Position numbers and translations under genes: made by a program
Origin: Burkholderiales bacterium RIFCSPHIGHO2_12_FULL_69_20
GTDB taxonomy: Bacteria; Pseudomonadota; Gammaproteobacteria; Burkholderiales; Burkholderiaceae_C
DNA length: 64,000 nt
Reading direction: 5' to 3'
Assembly: GCA_001770815.1 (NCBI GenBank)
Contig: MESD01000043.1
Location: 1 to 64,000, forward strand
Notes under the pieces: generated by a model
The model's input: the letters and a program-made list of their open reading frames with translations, nothing else
What the model was told of the DNA's origin: nothing
Database searches by the model: none
Shown: positions 25,901 to 34,459 of the stretch, piece after piece
Numbering within the stretch: position 1 is the stretch's first letter
How the letters are laid out: each line of letters opens with the position of its first letter

Positions 25901-27283
25901 GGCGCGCGCCGAATAACTGCGCGGTGCGTCCAGCGGCCCGGCCCAGCGCGCCTTCAGCGCACCCACCGTGCCCTCGGGGTTGAGCTGCTGCAGCAGCTGG
26001 CGCAGTCCGGCGCCGATGGGCAGGCGCTCGCCCAGTTCGGCCAGCAGCGCCAGGTCGAGCCGGTCGGCGCTGAACTCGCCGCCGTCCACCGGGCGAGGCG
26101 CCGCAGAGGCTGCAGCAGCCGAAGGCGCCGCAGAAGCGGCCGCAGAGACCGCCCCGGCCACGCCCACCGGCGCCGCCGACTGCTGCCACTGCAGCGCCAT
26201 CTGGCTGGGCGCCCAGACGTCGCCATCGGCGGTGGTGAAGCCCAGGCCCTGGATCGCCAGCCGGGTGCCGCCGGCCTGGCGCTCGGCCACGAAGCGGCCG
26301 GTCAACGTGGTCAGCGCCACCGGCTCCAGAGCCGGGTCCAACCGCACCGACACGTTGCGCAGCGCCGCGTCCAGCGTCAGCGCCTGCGGCAGGCCGCGGT
26401 CCCAATCCACCCAGGCGCGCAGCGCGGCCTCGCCCTGCTGCAGGTCGATCGGCAGGTCGACATGGCGGCGCAGCTGCGACACGTCGGCGCGTGGCAGCTG
26501 CGCAAACAGCGTGCCCTTCCAGCGCTGCCAGTCACCGGCGCGCGACAGCAGCGCGCCACGCGCCTGGCCCACGATCGAGAAACGATCACCCCAGTCGGCG
26601 GGCGGCGTGGCGTCGAGCCGCAGCTCGTGGCGGCGGCCGCGGTTGCGCAGCAGCAGCTGCACCTCGCTCAGCTGCAACGGCGGCGCGGCGCGCTGCTCGT
26701 CCACCCAGCGCAGCGTGCCGCCGCGGATCAGCACCTCGTGCTGCTCGAAGAGCCAGTCGGCCGCCTCGCTGCCATCCACCGACGCCCCGGCCGATGCCAT
26801 GTCGAGCCCACCCACCGACCAGCGGCCCCGCGCATCGCGCCGCACCTCCAGCCGCGCGTCCTCGATCAGCAGCTGGTCGAAGCGCAGCCGCAGCGCCAGC
26901 ATGGACGGCACCGACAGCGCCGCCGACACCCGGGGCAGGCGCAGCGCGTCGCGGCCGAGCGCATCGCGCAGCACCACGTCGTGCAGGGTGAAGGCCGGCA
27001 CCCAGCCCGAGCTGTGCACGGCGATGCGGCCGATCTGCACCGGATGCCCCAATGCCCGCGCGGCCTGTGCCTCCACCTGCGGGCGCCATTCGTCCAGACG
27101 GGGCAGAATCAGCCAGTGAAGTGTCAGCCAGGCCAGCAGGGCCAGGCTCCACGTCAACAACAACAGCCCCAGCGTGATGCGCCAGGCCCCGTGCCAGAGC
27201 ACGCGCCAGGGAGCGTGCCAGAAAGGGCGCGCGCGGCCATCGGCCGAGGCGCGCACCGCAGCAAACATCGTCGAGAGGGGCAT
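22928..27283 (-). CDS. yhdP: YhdP family AsmA-like envelope protein
   Basis: A very large, 1451-residue protein with one N-terminal membrane anchor (about residues 33-57, LGLLLLTWSLALLAWLTLHWLIL). The rest is an extended periplasmic part of the YhdP/AsmA type, ending in the TIGR02099-like block GRLALALESGQFLKADAGAARLLGVLSLQALPRR (start and end of that block only). YhdP and its relatives bridge inner and outer membranes and carry phospholipids outward. The alanine- and proline-rich insert around residues 385-400 is a low-complexity linker. It is divergent from glnE. Confidence 0.9.
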   Translation of the reverse strand: MPLSTMFAAVRASADGRARPFWHAPWRVLWHGAWRITLGLLLLTWSLALLAWLTLHWLILPRLDEWRPQVEAQAARALGHPVQIGRIAVHSSGWVPAFTLHDVVLRDALGRDALRLPRVSAALSVPSMLALRLRFDQLLIEDARLEVRRDARGRWSVGGLDMASAGASVDGSEAADWLFEQHEVLIRGGTLRWVDEQRAAPPLQLSEVQLLLRNRGRRHELRLDATPPADWGDRFSIVGQARGALLSRAGDWQRWKGTLFAQLPRADVSQLRRHVDLPIDLQQGEAALRAWVDWDRGLPQALTLDAALRNVSVRLDPALEPVALTTLTGRFVAERQAGGTRLAIQGLGFTTADGDVWAPSQMALQWQQSAAPVGVAGAVSAAASAAPSAAAASAAPRPVDGGEFSADRLDLALLAELGERLPIGAGLRQLLQQLNPEGTVGALKARWAGPLDAPRSYSARASVKGLAIAAAPSPEPGGIGRPGWRGADLEISASETGGQADLTLADGEVDLPGVFEQAAVPLAQFSAQLQWRIDAAAPAPARPGAPSSAPAPASEAPPRIEVKVLNARFENADARGAFNATWQTGADTGFGKAGRYPGVLALQGTLAEGRALAVARYLPLGIGAHTRSWVQRAVQGGEIRNVAFGVKGDLWDFPFVNRRDGEFRIAGQVQGVTLAPVPSVPAGQAGATEPAWESPWPAFTDVSGELVFERDSMRFQQASGRLWGTELAEVQGRIRALSDHALLEVEGQARGPAADLLRYLRSTPLADWTDHALDAASATGTAELRLGLNIPLARTADSALKASLQLAGNDLRLRPDGLLLAGARGRVDITHKGVQVAGVRAQLLGGEAVIDGGSQADGRLRFAINGSASADALRRAAEPGAAQRLAQRLQGQAAYQLQLGVAGGRADWQLASNLQGLAIDLPEPLKKPADAVMVLRAGSVPESRAGSAPDARAANGGPVRDLWRLALGALKGSALVETTSAGPRLQRSAWSWDAPLPEPVPGGRAVLALPRLDLDAWRSALADASGRATPTVAAAADSPWLPQRVQLNTPELLAGGRRLSGVTLDLQHLVAPGDEVWRVLVQADQTAGTLEYREPASAGAQGRIKARLSRLSLPPAEAQTVADSMAGLLERAPAGVPALDIEIEDFELRGKKLGRLAVEAVNRAGGDAPGARAQVPEWQLNRLQLTNPDARLAATGRWQAVPVATGAADSPRRRMLMEFKLDIDDGGALLQRLGFGRVVRGAKGQMKGTLGWDGSPLDFDLPTLGGRLALALESGQFLKADAGAARLLGVLSLQALPRRLLLDFRDVFQAGFAFDNLTGDVLIANGVAHTENLRLRGLQALVLMAGSADIARETQNLQVVVLPELNTASASLAYAAINPAVGLGAFLGQWLLREPLRQASAREFHITGQWDDPQVQRIERKLLDPLPASAAPDAPATAAPAAAAAAPRNPP

Positions 27284-27407
27284 GGATGAGGAGCGAGAAC
27301 CGGCGCGCAGCGATGGACCACCGCCTGCGCAGGCCTAGCGGTGCGATGCGCTGCGGCAGCAGTGGCCCGGGCTGCGGCTCAATCTAGCACAGAGCCCCGG
27401 CGCGACC

Positions 27408-30167
27408 ATGGGTTCCGAACTTCACCCAAGCGACACACCGGGCGTCCCGATCCGGGCCGCGGCCGACCACAGCCGATTCGTGCAGCGCATCCGCCGGCGT
27501 TATGCCGCGGAGCTGCCGCTGCTGCCACCGGGCCTGCCCGATGCGCCCGTCATCAGCGCGCTGGTGCAGCGGCTGCAGGCCGACGGCCGGCCGCTGCCCT
27601 CGGCGCTGCGCGTGGCGCGCCAGTTGGTGCTCGAGCGCCTGGCGGTGCTGGACGTGGAACAGGCCGCGCCGATGGAACACGTCACCCGCGCGATGACGGC
27701 GCTGGCCGCGGCCACGCTGGAGATCGCGCTGGCCGCCGCCCGCGCCGAAGAAGACGCCCGCTGCGGCGCACCGCTGGATGCCCAGGGCCAGGTGATCGAC
27801 TTCTGGATCGTCGGCATGGGCAAGCTCGGCGCCCACGAGCTGAACGTCTCGTCCGACATCGACCTGATCTACGTCTACGAGGACGACGGGCACACCAGCG
27901 GCCCCGTCAAGATCAGCGCGCACGAGTACTTTGCCAACGTCGCCAAGCGGCTGTACGCGCTGATCGGCGACACCACTGACGACGGCTTCGTCTTCCGCGT
28001 CGACCTGGCGCTGCGGCCCAACGGCAACTCGGGCCCGCCGGTGGTCAGCATGGGCATGCTGGAAGAATACTTTCTGGTGCAGGGCCGCGAGTGGGAACGC
28101 TTTGCCTGGCTCAAGAGCCGGGTGGTGGCGCCGGCCGCGTCGGTGGCCTCGGGCCGGGCGCTGCCGCTGCGCAGCCTGGTCAGCGCCTTCGTCTACCGCC
28201 GCTACCTCGACTACGGCATCTTCGAGGGCCTGCGCCAGCTGCACCGCAAGATCCGCGAAGAAGCCCAGCGCCGAGCCGCCGGCCGGCCCGAGCGCGCGAA
28301 CGACGTCAAGCTGTCGCGCGGCGGCATCCGCGAGATCGAGTTCATCGTGCAGTTGCTGCTGGTGGTGCGCGGTGGGCAGTACCCCGAGATCCGCACCCGC
28401 AGCACGCTCAAGAGCCTGCACAAGCTGGCCGCGCGCGGGCTGATGAAGCCCGACACCGCGGTCAAGCTGGGCGAGGCCTATGTCTTCCTGCGCCAGGTGG
28501 AGCACCGCATCCAGTACCTGGACGACCAGCAGACCCATCTGCTGCCCACGCACGATGGCGACCTGGCCTGGATCGCCGCGTCGATGGGGCTGTCGGTCTG
28601 CAAACCCGAAGCCTGCGAACTGCTGGACCGGCTGTGCGAGATCCGCGAGTTGGTGGCCAACGAGTTCGACGCGCTGCTGCACGACGGGCAAGATCCGGCG
28701 GCCAACGGCAACCGCAACGGCTGCAAGAACTGCGGCCCCGGCCCGCTACCCATCGACAGCGATCTGCTGCTCGACAAGCTGCCCTCGGGCCTGGGCGCGC
28801 GCGTGGCGAAATGGCGCGAGCACCCGCGCGTGCTGGCGCTGCGCGAAGAGGCCCGGCTGCGGCTGGGCAAGCTGGTGCAGCGCGCCGCCGCCTGCATCGC
28901 CGACGACACCTGCACCGAGGCCAGCACGCTGCGCTTCATCGACTGGCTGGAGCCGCTGCTGCGCCGCGACAGTTACCTGGCGCTGCTGGCCGAGCGGCCC
29001 GAGGTGCTGCGCCGGCTGCTGCGCCTGCTGGGCCTGGCGCGCTGGCCGATGCAGTACCTGATGCGCCACCCGGGCGTGATCGACGAGCTGGCCGATCCGC
29101 GCCTGCTCAACGAGCGCTTCAACCCGGCCGAGTACATCGCCGACCTGGAAGGCCGCCACAGCGCCTGGCAACGCGCTGGCGAGGACAACGAGGACGCACT
29201 GCTCGACACGTTGCGCCATGCCCACCATGCCGAGGTGTTCCGCACGCTGGTGCGCGACGTCGAGGGCCTGATCACCGTCGAGCAGGTGGCCGACGACCTG
29301 TCGGCGCTGGCCGATGCCACGCTGGATTGCACGCTGCGCTGGGCCTGGCCGCGGCTGCGCCAGCACCACCGCGCGAGCCCCAACTTCGCCGTCATCGCCT
29401 ACGGCAAGCTCGGCGGCAAGGAGCTGGGCTACGGCAGCGACCTCGACGTGGTGTTCCTCTACGACGATGCCGACGAAGCCGACGCCGACCGGGCGCAGGA
29501 GGTCTACGGCCACTTCGTGCGCAAGCTGATCACCTGGCTGACGCTGCGCACCGCCGCCGGCGAGCTGTTCGACATCGACACCGCGCTGCGGCCCAACGGC
29601 AACTCCGGGCTGCTGGTCACCTCGATCAACAGCTTCGAGCGTTACCAGGTGGGCCGCGGCGGCAACACCGCCTGGACCTGGGAGCACCAGGCGCTGACCC
29701 GCGCGCGCTTCTGCGCCGGATCGCCCGCGCTGGCGCAGCGCTTCGACGCGGTGCGGCGCCAGGTGCTGGCCGCCCCGCGCGACCCCGCGGCGCTGCGGCG
29801 CGAGGTGCTGGAGATGCGCGAGAAGGTGCGCAGCGCGCGGCCGGTGCGCGCCGGCCGCTTCGACGTCAAGCACAGCCCCGGCGGCATGATGGACGCCGAG
29901 TTCGCGATGCAGTACCTGGTGCTGGCCGAGGGGCAGCGCCACCCCACGCTGCTGGACAACGCCGGCAACATCGCGCTGCTGCAACGCGCCGAGCAGGTGG
30001 GCCTGCTGCCCGCGGGCGTGGGCGACGCGGCGGCCAACGCCTACCGCGAGCTGCGCCGCGCCCAGCACCGGGCGCGGCTCGACGAGCAGCCCACCCAGTT
30101 CGAGCCCGAGGTGCTGGCCACCGAGCGCGACGCGGTGCTGGCGCTGTGGCATGCCGTCTTCATCTGA
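27408..30167 (+). CDS. glnE: Glutamine synthetase adenylyltransferase/deadenylyltransferase
   Basis: A 919-residue bifunctional enzyme that attaches AMP to, and removes it from, glutamine synthetase in response to PII and glutamine. Both nucleotidyltransferase domains are complete: GMGKLGAHELNVSSDIDLIY near residue 135 (deadenylylation) and YGKLGGKELGYGSDLDVVF near residue 665 (adenylylation). Length is normal. It is divergent from yhdP and overlaps the next gene by 17 bases. Confidence 0.95.
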   Translation: MGSELHPSDTPGVPIRAAADHSRFVQRIRRRYAAELPLLPPGLPDAPVISALVQRLQADGRPLPSALRVARQLVLERLAVLDVEQAAPMEHVTRAMTALAAATLEIALAAARAEEDARCGAPLDAQGQVIDFWIVGMGKLGAHELNVSSDIDLIYVYEDDGHTSGPVKISAHEYFANVAKRLYALIGDTTDDGFVFRVDLALRPNGNSGPPVVSMGMLEEYFLVQGREWERFAWLKSRVVAPAASVASGRALPLRSLVSAFVYRRYLDYGIFEGLRQLHRKIREEAQRRAAGRPERANDVKLSRGGIREIEFIVQLLLVVRGGQYPEIRTRSTLKSLHKLAARGLMKPDTAVKLGEAYVFLRQVEHRIQYLDDQQTHLLPTHDGDLAWIAASMGLSVCKPEACELLDRLCEIRELVANEFDALLHDGQDPAANGNRNGCKNCGPGPLPIDSDLLLDKLPSGLGARVAKWREHPRVLALREEARLRLGKLVQRAAACIADDTCTEASTLRFIDWLEPLLRRDSYLALLAERPEVLRRLLRLLGLARWPMQYLMRHPGVIDELADPRLLNERFNPAEYIADLEGRHSAWQRAGEDNEDALLDTLRHAHHAEVFRTLVRDVEGLITVEQVADDLSALADATLDCTLRWAWPRLRQHHRASPNFAVIAYGKLGGKELGYGSDLDVVFLYDDADEADADRAQEVYGHFVRKLITWLTLRTAAGELFDIDTALRPNGNSGLLVTSINSFERYQVGRGGNTAWTWEHQALTRARFCAGSPALAQRFDAVRRQVLAAPRDPAALRREVLEMREKVRSARPVRAGRFDVKHSPGGMMDAEFAMQYLVLAEGQRHPTLLDNAGNIALLQRAEQVGLLPAGVGDAAANAYRELRRAQHRARLDEQPTQFEPEVLATERDAVLALWHAVFI

Positions 30168-30756
30168 GCACACACGCGCCTGGTGGTTGATCTCTGCGCT
30201 GGCCGCCGGTGGTGCCTTGGCCGCACAGGCCATCGATCCCGCCGCGCTGCGCTGGCAGCCGGAGCTGGCGTTCAGCCAGCCCTGGCGCACCGTCACCGCC
30301 GCCTGGGTGCACTTGAGCCCGCTGCACCTGGGTGCCAACCTGCTGGGCACGGCGCTGGTCGCAGCGCTGGGCGTGGTGGCCGGGTGCGGGCGGCGCGCCG
30401 CGCTGGCCTGGACGCTGGCCTGGCCGCTCACCCATCTGGCGCTGCTGGCGCAGCCTGAGCTCACCCGCTACGGCGGCCTGTCGGGCGTGTTGCATGCCGG
30501 CGTGGCGGTGGCAGTCTGGCAGCTGTTGCGCGCCGGGCGGGGTATGCGCCGGGCCATCGGCGCGGCACTGGCCGCCGGGCTGCTGCTCAAGCTGGGGCTG
30601 GAAGCGCCCTGGCAAGGACCACTGCGCCAGGTGCCGGGCTGGGACATCGCCATCGCACCGCTGGCGCATGCCACCGGCGCGGCGGCCGGCCTGCTGTGCG
30701 CGCTGGCCTGCGGGGTGGGCGGCGATGCAGACCGCCACCCGGGCGCAGGCCCGTAG
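30151..30756 (+). CDS. Rhombosortase-like rhomboid intramembrane protease
   Basis: A 201-residue membrane protein with about six segments. The motif RYGGLSGVLHAG contains the GxSG nucleophile serine with a histidine three residues on, as in rhombosortases. AHATGAAAGL near the end supplies the catalytic histidine of the rhomboid HxxGxxxG helix. An early WVHLSPLHLGANLLG matches the L1/TM2 region. Rhombosortases cleave proteins with a GlyGly-CTERM tail; no such substrate is encoded in this window. The start lies inside glnE, so it is translationally linked to it. Confidence 0.8.
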   Translation: MPSSSEHTRAWWLISALAAGGALAAQAIDPAALRWQPELAFSQPWRTVTAAWVHLSPLHLGANLLGTALVAALGVVAGCGRRAALAWTLAWPLTHLALLAQPELTRYGGLSGVLHAGVAVAVWQLLRAGRGMRRAIGAALAAGLLLKLGLEAPWQGPLRQVPGWDIAIAPLAHATGAAAGLLCALACGVGGDADRHPGAGP

Positions 30757-30765
30757 GATCGATCG

Positions 30766-31743
30766 ATGACCGATCGCAAGACCCATCTCGACGGCGTGGC
30801 CGTGATCACGCTGGTGATCTGCTGCGCGCTGTGGGGCTTGAACCACAGCATCACCAAGCTCACGCTGGAGCACCTGCCACCCTTGCTGCAGGCGGGCCTG
30901 CGCTCATTGGGCGCGGCGCTGCTGGTGGCGCTGTGGGCGCGCTGGCGCGGCCACTCGCTGTCGATGCGCAACGGCACGCTGACCGGCGGCCTGCTGGCGG
31001 GCACCAGCTTCGCGCTCGAGTTCGCCTGCATCTTCGTCGGCCTGCAGTTCACCGAGGCCTCGCGCATGATCGTGTTCATCTACCTCGCGCCCTTCGTGGT
31101 GGCGCTGGGCATGCCGCTGGTGGCGCGCAGCGAGCGGCCCACGCCGCTGCAACTGCTGGGGCTGGGCGTGGCCTTCAGTGGCGTGGCCTGGGCCTTTGCC
31201 GAAGGCCTGACCGACAGCGCCGGCCCGGGCCAGGCGCAGCGCTGGATCGGCGACGCACTGGGCCTGCTGGCCGCGCTGCTGTGGGGCGCCAATACGCTCA
31301 CCATCCGCGCCAGCCGGCTGGCCACCGCCTCGCCGGTGCAGACGCTGTACTACCAGCTGGCCGTCTCGGGCCCGCTGCTGGTGGCGGCCTCGCTGCTGGC
31401 CGGCGAGGTCTGGCCCGCGCCGGGCGGGCTGGGCCTGCGGCCCTGGCTGCTGATGGGCTTCCAGACGGTGGTGGTCACCTTCGCCAGCTACCTGCTGTGG
31501 TTCTGGCTGCTGCGCCGCTACCCGGCCACGCGGGTCACCGCCTTCACGATGCTGACGCCGCTGTTCGGCCTGCTGGCCGGTGTGCTGATGCTGGGCGAGC
31601 CGCTCACACTGCGCCTGGGCGTGGCCTGCGCAGCGGTGGTGGTGGGCATCGCGCTGGTGAACCGGCCGCCGCCCAAGGCCGCGGCCACGGCGGCGCCCGG
31701 CCTGTCACCTGCGCGAAGCACGCCGGGGACGGGCCGCACCTAG
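30766..31743 (+). CDS. EamA/DMT family transporter
   Basis: A 325-residue permease with ten predicted membrane segments arranged as two EamA repeats (starting CCALWGLNHSITKLTLEHL and LGLLAALLWGANTLTIRAS). Such proteins export metabolites or amino acids; the substrate is unknown. It begins ten bases after the rhombosortase-like gene. The C-terminal 20 residues are a polar, alanine- and proline-rich tail. Confidence 0.88.
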   Translation: MTDRKTHLDGVAVITLVICCALWGLNHSITKLTLEHLPPLLQAGLRSLGAALLVALWARWRGHSLSMRNGTLTGGLLAGTSFALEFACIFVGLQFTEASRMIVFIYLAPFVVALGMPLVARSERPTPLQLLGLGVAFSGVAWAFAEGLTDSAGPGQAQRWIGDALGLLAALLWGANTLTIRASRLATASPVQTLYYQLAVSGPLLVAASLLAGEVWPAPGGLGLRPWLLMGFQTVVVTFASYLLWFWLLRRYPATRVTAFTMLTPLFGLLAGVLMLGEPLTLRLGVACAAVVVGIALVNRPPPKAAATAAPGLSPARSTPGTGRT

Positions 31744-31779
31744 ACTCGGCGCGCCCACCCCTACACGGAGACTCATCCC

Positions 31780-32451
31780 ATGCTCACCCTCTGCGGTTTC
31801 TCGGTTTCGAACTACTACAACAAGGTCAAGCTGGCCTTGCTGGAAAAAGGCATCCCGTTCAACGAAGAACTGGTGATGACCGGCTCAAAGGAGGAGGCCG
31901 TGTTGTGTGCCACGCCGCTGGGCAAGGTGCCCTTCCTGCGCACCGACGAAGGCGCGCTGTGCGAGAGCCAGGTGATCGTCGACTACCTGGAAGCCGCCTA
32001 CCCCGCGGTGCCGCTGTTGCCGGCCAACCCCTTCGCCGCGGCCAAGGTGCGCGAGCTGACGGTGTTCATCGACCTGCACCTCGAACTGGTGGCGCGCGAG
32101 TTGTACGCCCAGGCCTTCTTCGGCGGCAGCGTGGCGCAGGACGTGCAAGACCGCGTGCGCAAGCAGCTGACCAAGAACATCGCCGCGTTCAAGCGCATCG
32201 CCAAGTTCGGCCCCTACGTGGGGGGCGACAGCTTCACCATCGCCGACTGCGCCGCCTACGTCAGCCTGCCGCTGGTGGCGCTGGCCACCAAGAAGGTGCT
32301 GGGTGAAGACCTGCTGGCGGCGGCCGGCATCGACTGGAAGGGCTATTCAGCGCTGATCGGTGCCCGCCCGCATGCGCAGAAGGTGGACGCCGACAAGAAG
32401 GCCGACGCCGCCCGCATGGCCGCTGCCGCGGCGGCCGCCAAGCAAGGCTGA
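31780..32451 (+). CDS. Glutathione S-transferase family protein
   Basis: A 223-residue cytosolic GST. The thioredoxin-like N-terminal half (MLTLCGFSVSNYYNKVKLALLEKG) has S9 and N11 in the usual catalytic region, and LCESQVIVDYLE is the glutathione-binding Glu-Ser. The all-helical C-terminal domain ends in an alanine- and lysine-rich tail. GGAG lies upstream of the ATG. It is followed by a strong terminator. Its substrate is unknown. Confidence 0.9.
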   Translation: MLTLCGFSVSNYYNKVKLALLEKGIPFNEELVMTGSKEEAVLCATPLGKVPFLRTDEGALCESQVIVDYLEAAYPAVPLLPANPFAAAKVRELTVFIDLHLELVARELYAQAFFGGSVAQDVQDRVRKQLTKNIAAFKRIAKFGPYVGGDSFTIADCAAYVSLPLVALATKKVLGEDLLAAAGIDWKGYSALIGARPHAQKVDADKKADAARMAAAAAAAKQG

Positions 32452-32485
32452 CGCGCCCCGCACGGCGCGCACCCGTCGCGCCCAG

Positions 32486-32516
32486 CAAAAAGCCGGCCCG
32501 GGGCCGGCTTTTTTGT
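32486..32516. terminator. Bidirectional intrinsic terminator
   Basis: A perfect GC-rich palindrome AGCCGGCCCGGGGCCGGCT (32491-32509) is flanked by AAAAA on the left and TTTTTT on the right. It can therefore stop both the GST transcript and the convergent diiron protein transcript. Confidence 0.9.
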
Positions 32517-32534
32517 TGAAGCAAGCGCAGCCGT

Positions 32535-33410
32535 TCAGGCCGGCACCGCGCCTGGGCCCTTTGCCGCCAGGGCGGCCTGCGCCACGCGCGCCGCCACTTC
32601 CTTGCGGTAGCGGTTGAGCTCTTGCACGCTGGCGAAGCTGCGCTCCATCAGCAGGCTCATGTTGTGCAGGATGCGGTCGACGACCTTGTTCTCCCACACG
32701 CTGTCGAACTGGATCTGCGTGTCCAGCCAATGCTCCAGCCAGGCCGGATCGGGCAGCCGGCTCTGGATCGTGTCGCGCGGAAACAGCGATTCGTTGACAT
32801 GCAGGTTGGTCGGGTGCAGCGCCTGCGCGGTGCGGCGTGCGCTGGCCATCAGCACGCCCACCTTGGTGAAGGCGGCACGCGCCTCGTCGCCGAACTTGGT
32901 CAGCGCCCGCTTCATGTAGCGCAGGTAGGCGCCGCCGTGGCGGGCCTCGTCGCGGGCCAGCGTCTCGTAGATCTGCTGGATCACCGGCTCGGTGTGCCAT
33001 TCGGCGGCGCGTCGGTACCAGTGGTTCAGCCGCACCTCGCCGCAGAAGTGCAGCATCAGCGTCTCGAGGGCCGGTGCCGGGTCGAACTCGAAGCGCACCG
33101 CATGCAGTTCGGCCTCGGTGGGCACCAGGTCGGGCCGGAAGCGCCGCAGGTATTCCATCAGCACCAGCGAGTGCTTCTGCTCCTCGAAGAACCACACGCT
33201 CATGAAGGCCGAGAAATCGCTGTCATCGCGGTTGTCACGCAAGAACATCTCGGTGGCCGGCAGCGCCGCCCACTCGGTGATGGCGTTCATCTTGATGGTC
33301 TGCGCCTGGGCTTCGGTCAGCTTGCTGGCATCGAACTGGGCCCAGGGGATGTCGCTGTCCATGTTCCAGCGCACGGCTTCGAGCTGCTTGAAAAGTTCAG
33401 GGTAGAGCAT
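32535..33410 (-). CDS. Ferritin-like diiron protein (acyl-ACP desaturase/AurF-like fold)
   Basis: A 291-residue soluble protein rich in helices. Two ExxH motifs, E77-H80 in FFEEQKH and E155-H158 in RDEARHGG, plus E46 and E125, make a complete set of ligands for a carboxylate-bridged diiron centre as in ferritin-like oxygenases. Its length fits the small desaturase-like oxygenases rather than ferritin or bacterioferritin. The reaction is unknown. The neighbours (glutathione peroxidase, lipid-modification operon) suggest a lipid or oxidative-stress link, which is inferred. Confidence 0.78.
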   Translation of the reverse strand: MLYPELFKQLEAVRWNMDSDIPWAQFDASKLTEAQAQTIKMNAITEWAALPATEMFLRDNRDDSDFSAFMSVWFFEEQKHSLVLMEYLRRFRPDLVPTEAELHAVRFEFDPAPALETLMLHFCGEVRLNHWYRRAAEWHTEPVIQQIYETLARDEARHGGAYLRYMKRALTKFGDEARAAFTKVGVLMASARRTAQALHPTNLHVNESLFPRDTIQSRLPDPAWLEHWLDTQIQFDSVWENKVVDRILHNMSLLMERSFASVQELNRYRKEVAARVAQAALAAKGPGAVPA

Positions 33411-33550
33411 GAGGGTCTTTCCGTAGCCAATGCATGATTCTAGGGTGGCACCCCTCCCAGCCCCAAACCGAAATCAAGCAACCCCGGGGCCCGGGGGGGC
33501 GGCTGGCCCGGCCCGCTGACACCTGGCCCCCTGCACCGTAGAAGGACCCC

Positions 33551-34114
33551 ATGCGCCGTTTCCTGATCTTCGCCGGCCTGGCCGCCAGCCTGCTGCCCGC
33601 CGCCCGCGCTGCCCCCAACGCCTGCCCGGCGTTGCTGCAGCACACCCAGCCCCGCCTGCAGGACGAGAAGCCGGTGAACCTGTGCGAGCACGCCGGCAAG
33701 GTGGTGCTGGTGGTCAACACCGCCAGCTACTGCGGCTTCACCGGCCAGTACAAATCGCTGGAGGCTTTGGGCGCCACCTACCGCCGCCGCGGCCTGGTGG
33801 TGCTGGGCTTTCCCAGCAACGATTTCGGACAACAAGAGCCCGGCAGCGGCGCCGAAATCGCTGCCTTCTGCGAAAACACCTTCGGCGTGAAATTCCCGAT
33901 GTTCGCCAAATCGCATGTGGCGCCGGGCACCGGACGCCAGGTCAACCCACTGTTCGCCGGCCTGGCGCAGCGCAGCGGCCAGATGCCGAAGTGGAACTTC
34001 CACAAGTACCTGATCAGCCGGCAGGGCGACATGGTGATCAGCCACGCCTCGGCGATCGATCCGCAAGACCCCAGATTCCTGAAGGACTTGGAGAAACTAC
34101 TAAGGGCAAAGTGA
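33551..34114 (+). CDS. Secreted glutathione peroxidase
   Basis: A 187-residue glutathione peroxidase with an N-terminal signal peptide (MRRFLIFAGLAASLLPAARA). The active-site motif NTASYCGFTGQYKSLE has cysteine in place of selenocysteine. The second-site glutamine (FGQQEPGS) and tryptophan (MPKWNFHKYL) are present. It should reduce lipid or hydrogen peroxides in the periplasm, probably with thioredoxin-like donors. GAAGGA precedes the ATG. Confidence 0.92.
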   Translation: MRRFLIFAGLAASLLPAARAAPNACPALLQHTQPRLQDEKPVNLCEHAGKVVLVVNTASYCGFTGQYKSLEALGATYRRRGLVVLGFPSNDFGQQEPGSGAEIAAFCENTFGVKFPMFAKSHVAPGTGRQVNPLFAGLAQRSGQMPKWNFHKYLISRQGDMVISHASAIDPQDPRFLKDLEKLLRAK

Positions 34115-34459
34115 GACCATGAAGTCAGAATTGAACTCATCAGTTCAAATGAAGACCCAAAAGACCATGGCCTTCGACACGACAACCCCACGCCCCACCG
34201 CCCGCCCGAACACGGAACCTTTCCACACACTGACGCTCCATAGTGGTGTTGGCCGGCCGATAAAGCTGGCAGCGGCGGGGCCGGGCCAGAAGCCCGATCA
34301 AGCCGATGTGTCGATCAACCCCGTTTTTGCGCCGTGCAGCCTTTCGGATCTCCGAAGTGAAATCCTGAGGCACTTCTCCTCCTCCTCCCTCCCTCCCTCG
34401 TTGGCTTCAGGGCGCTGCACGGCCCTTTCATTCCCCCACCGCCCCGCCCGGAGCGTGTC
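34115..34459. other. Gene-free region before the lipid-modification operon
   Basis: 345 bases without a convincing gene. It holds a perfect hairpin TTGAACTCATCAGTTCAA (34131-34148) just after the peroxidase stop. CGATCAA occurs twice with starts 17 bases apart (34295 and 34312), and there is a pure pyrimidine run near 34376-34400. Local GC is lower than the genes around it. It probably carries the operon promoter, but I could not identify -35/-10 or extracytoplasmic-sigma boxes. Confidence 0.6.

Noticed and set aside
25700-27289. Plus-strand open frame of 529 codons opposite yhdP
   Set aside because: Antisense to the YhdP-family gene; composition and lack of motifs mark it as a shadow.
33476-33530. 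GC-rich run CCCCGGGGCCCGGGGGGGC as another repeat copy
   Set aside because: It lacks the ordered stems and the GCTTG end of family 1 and the CCCAAGGC block of family 2.
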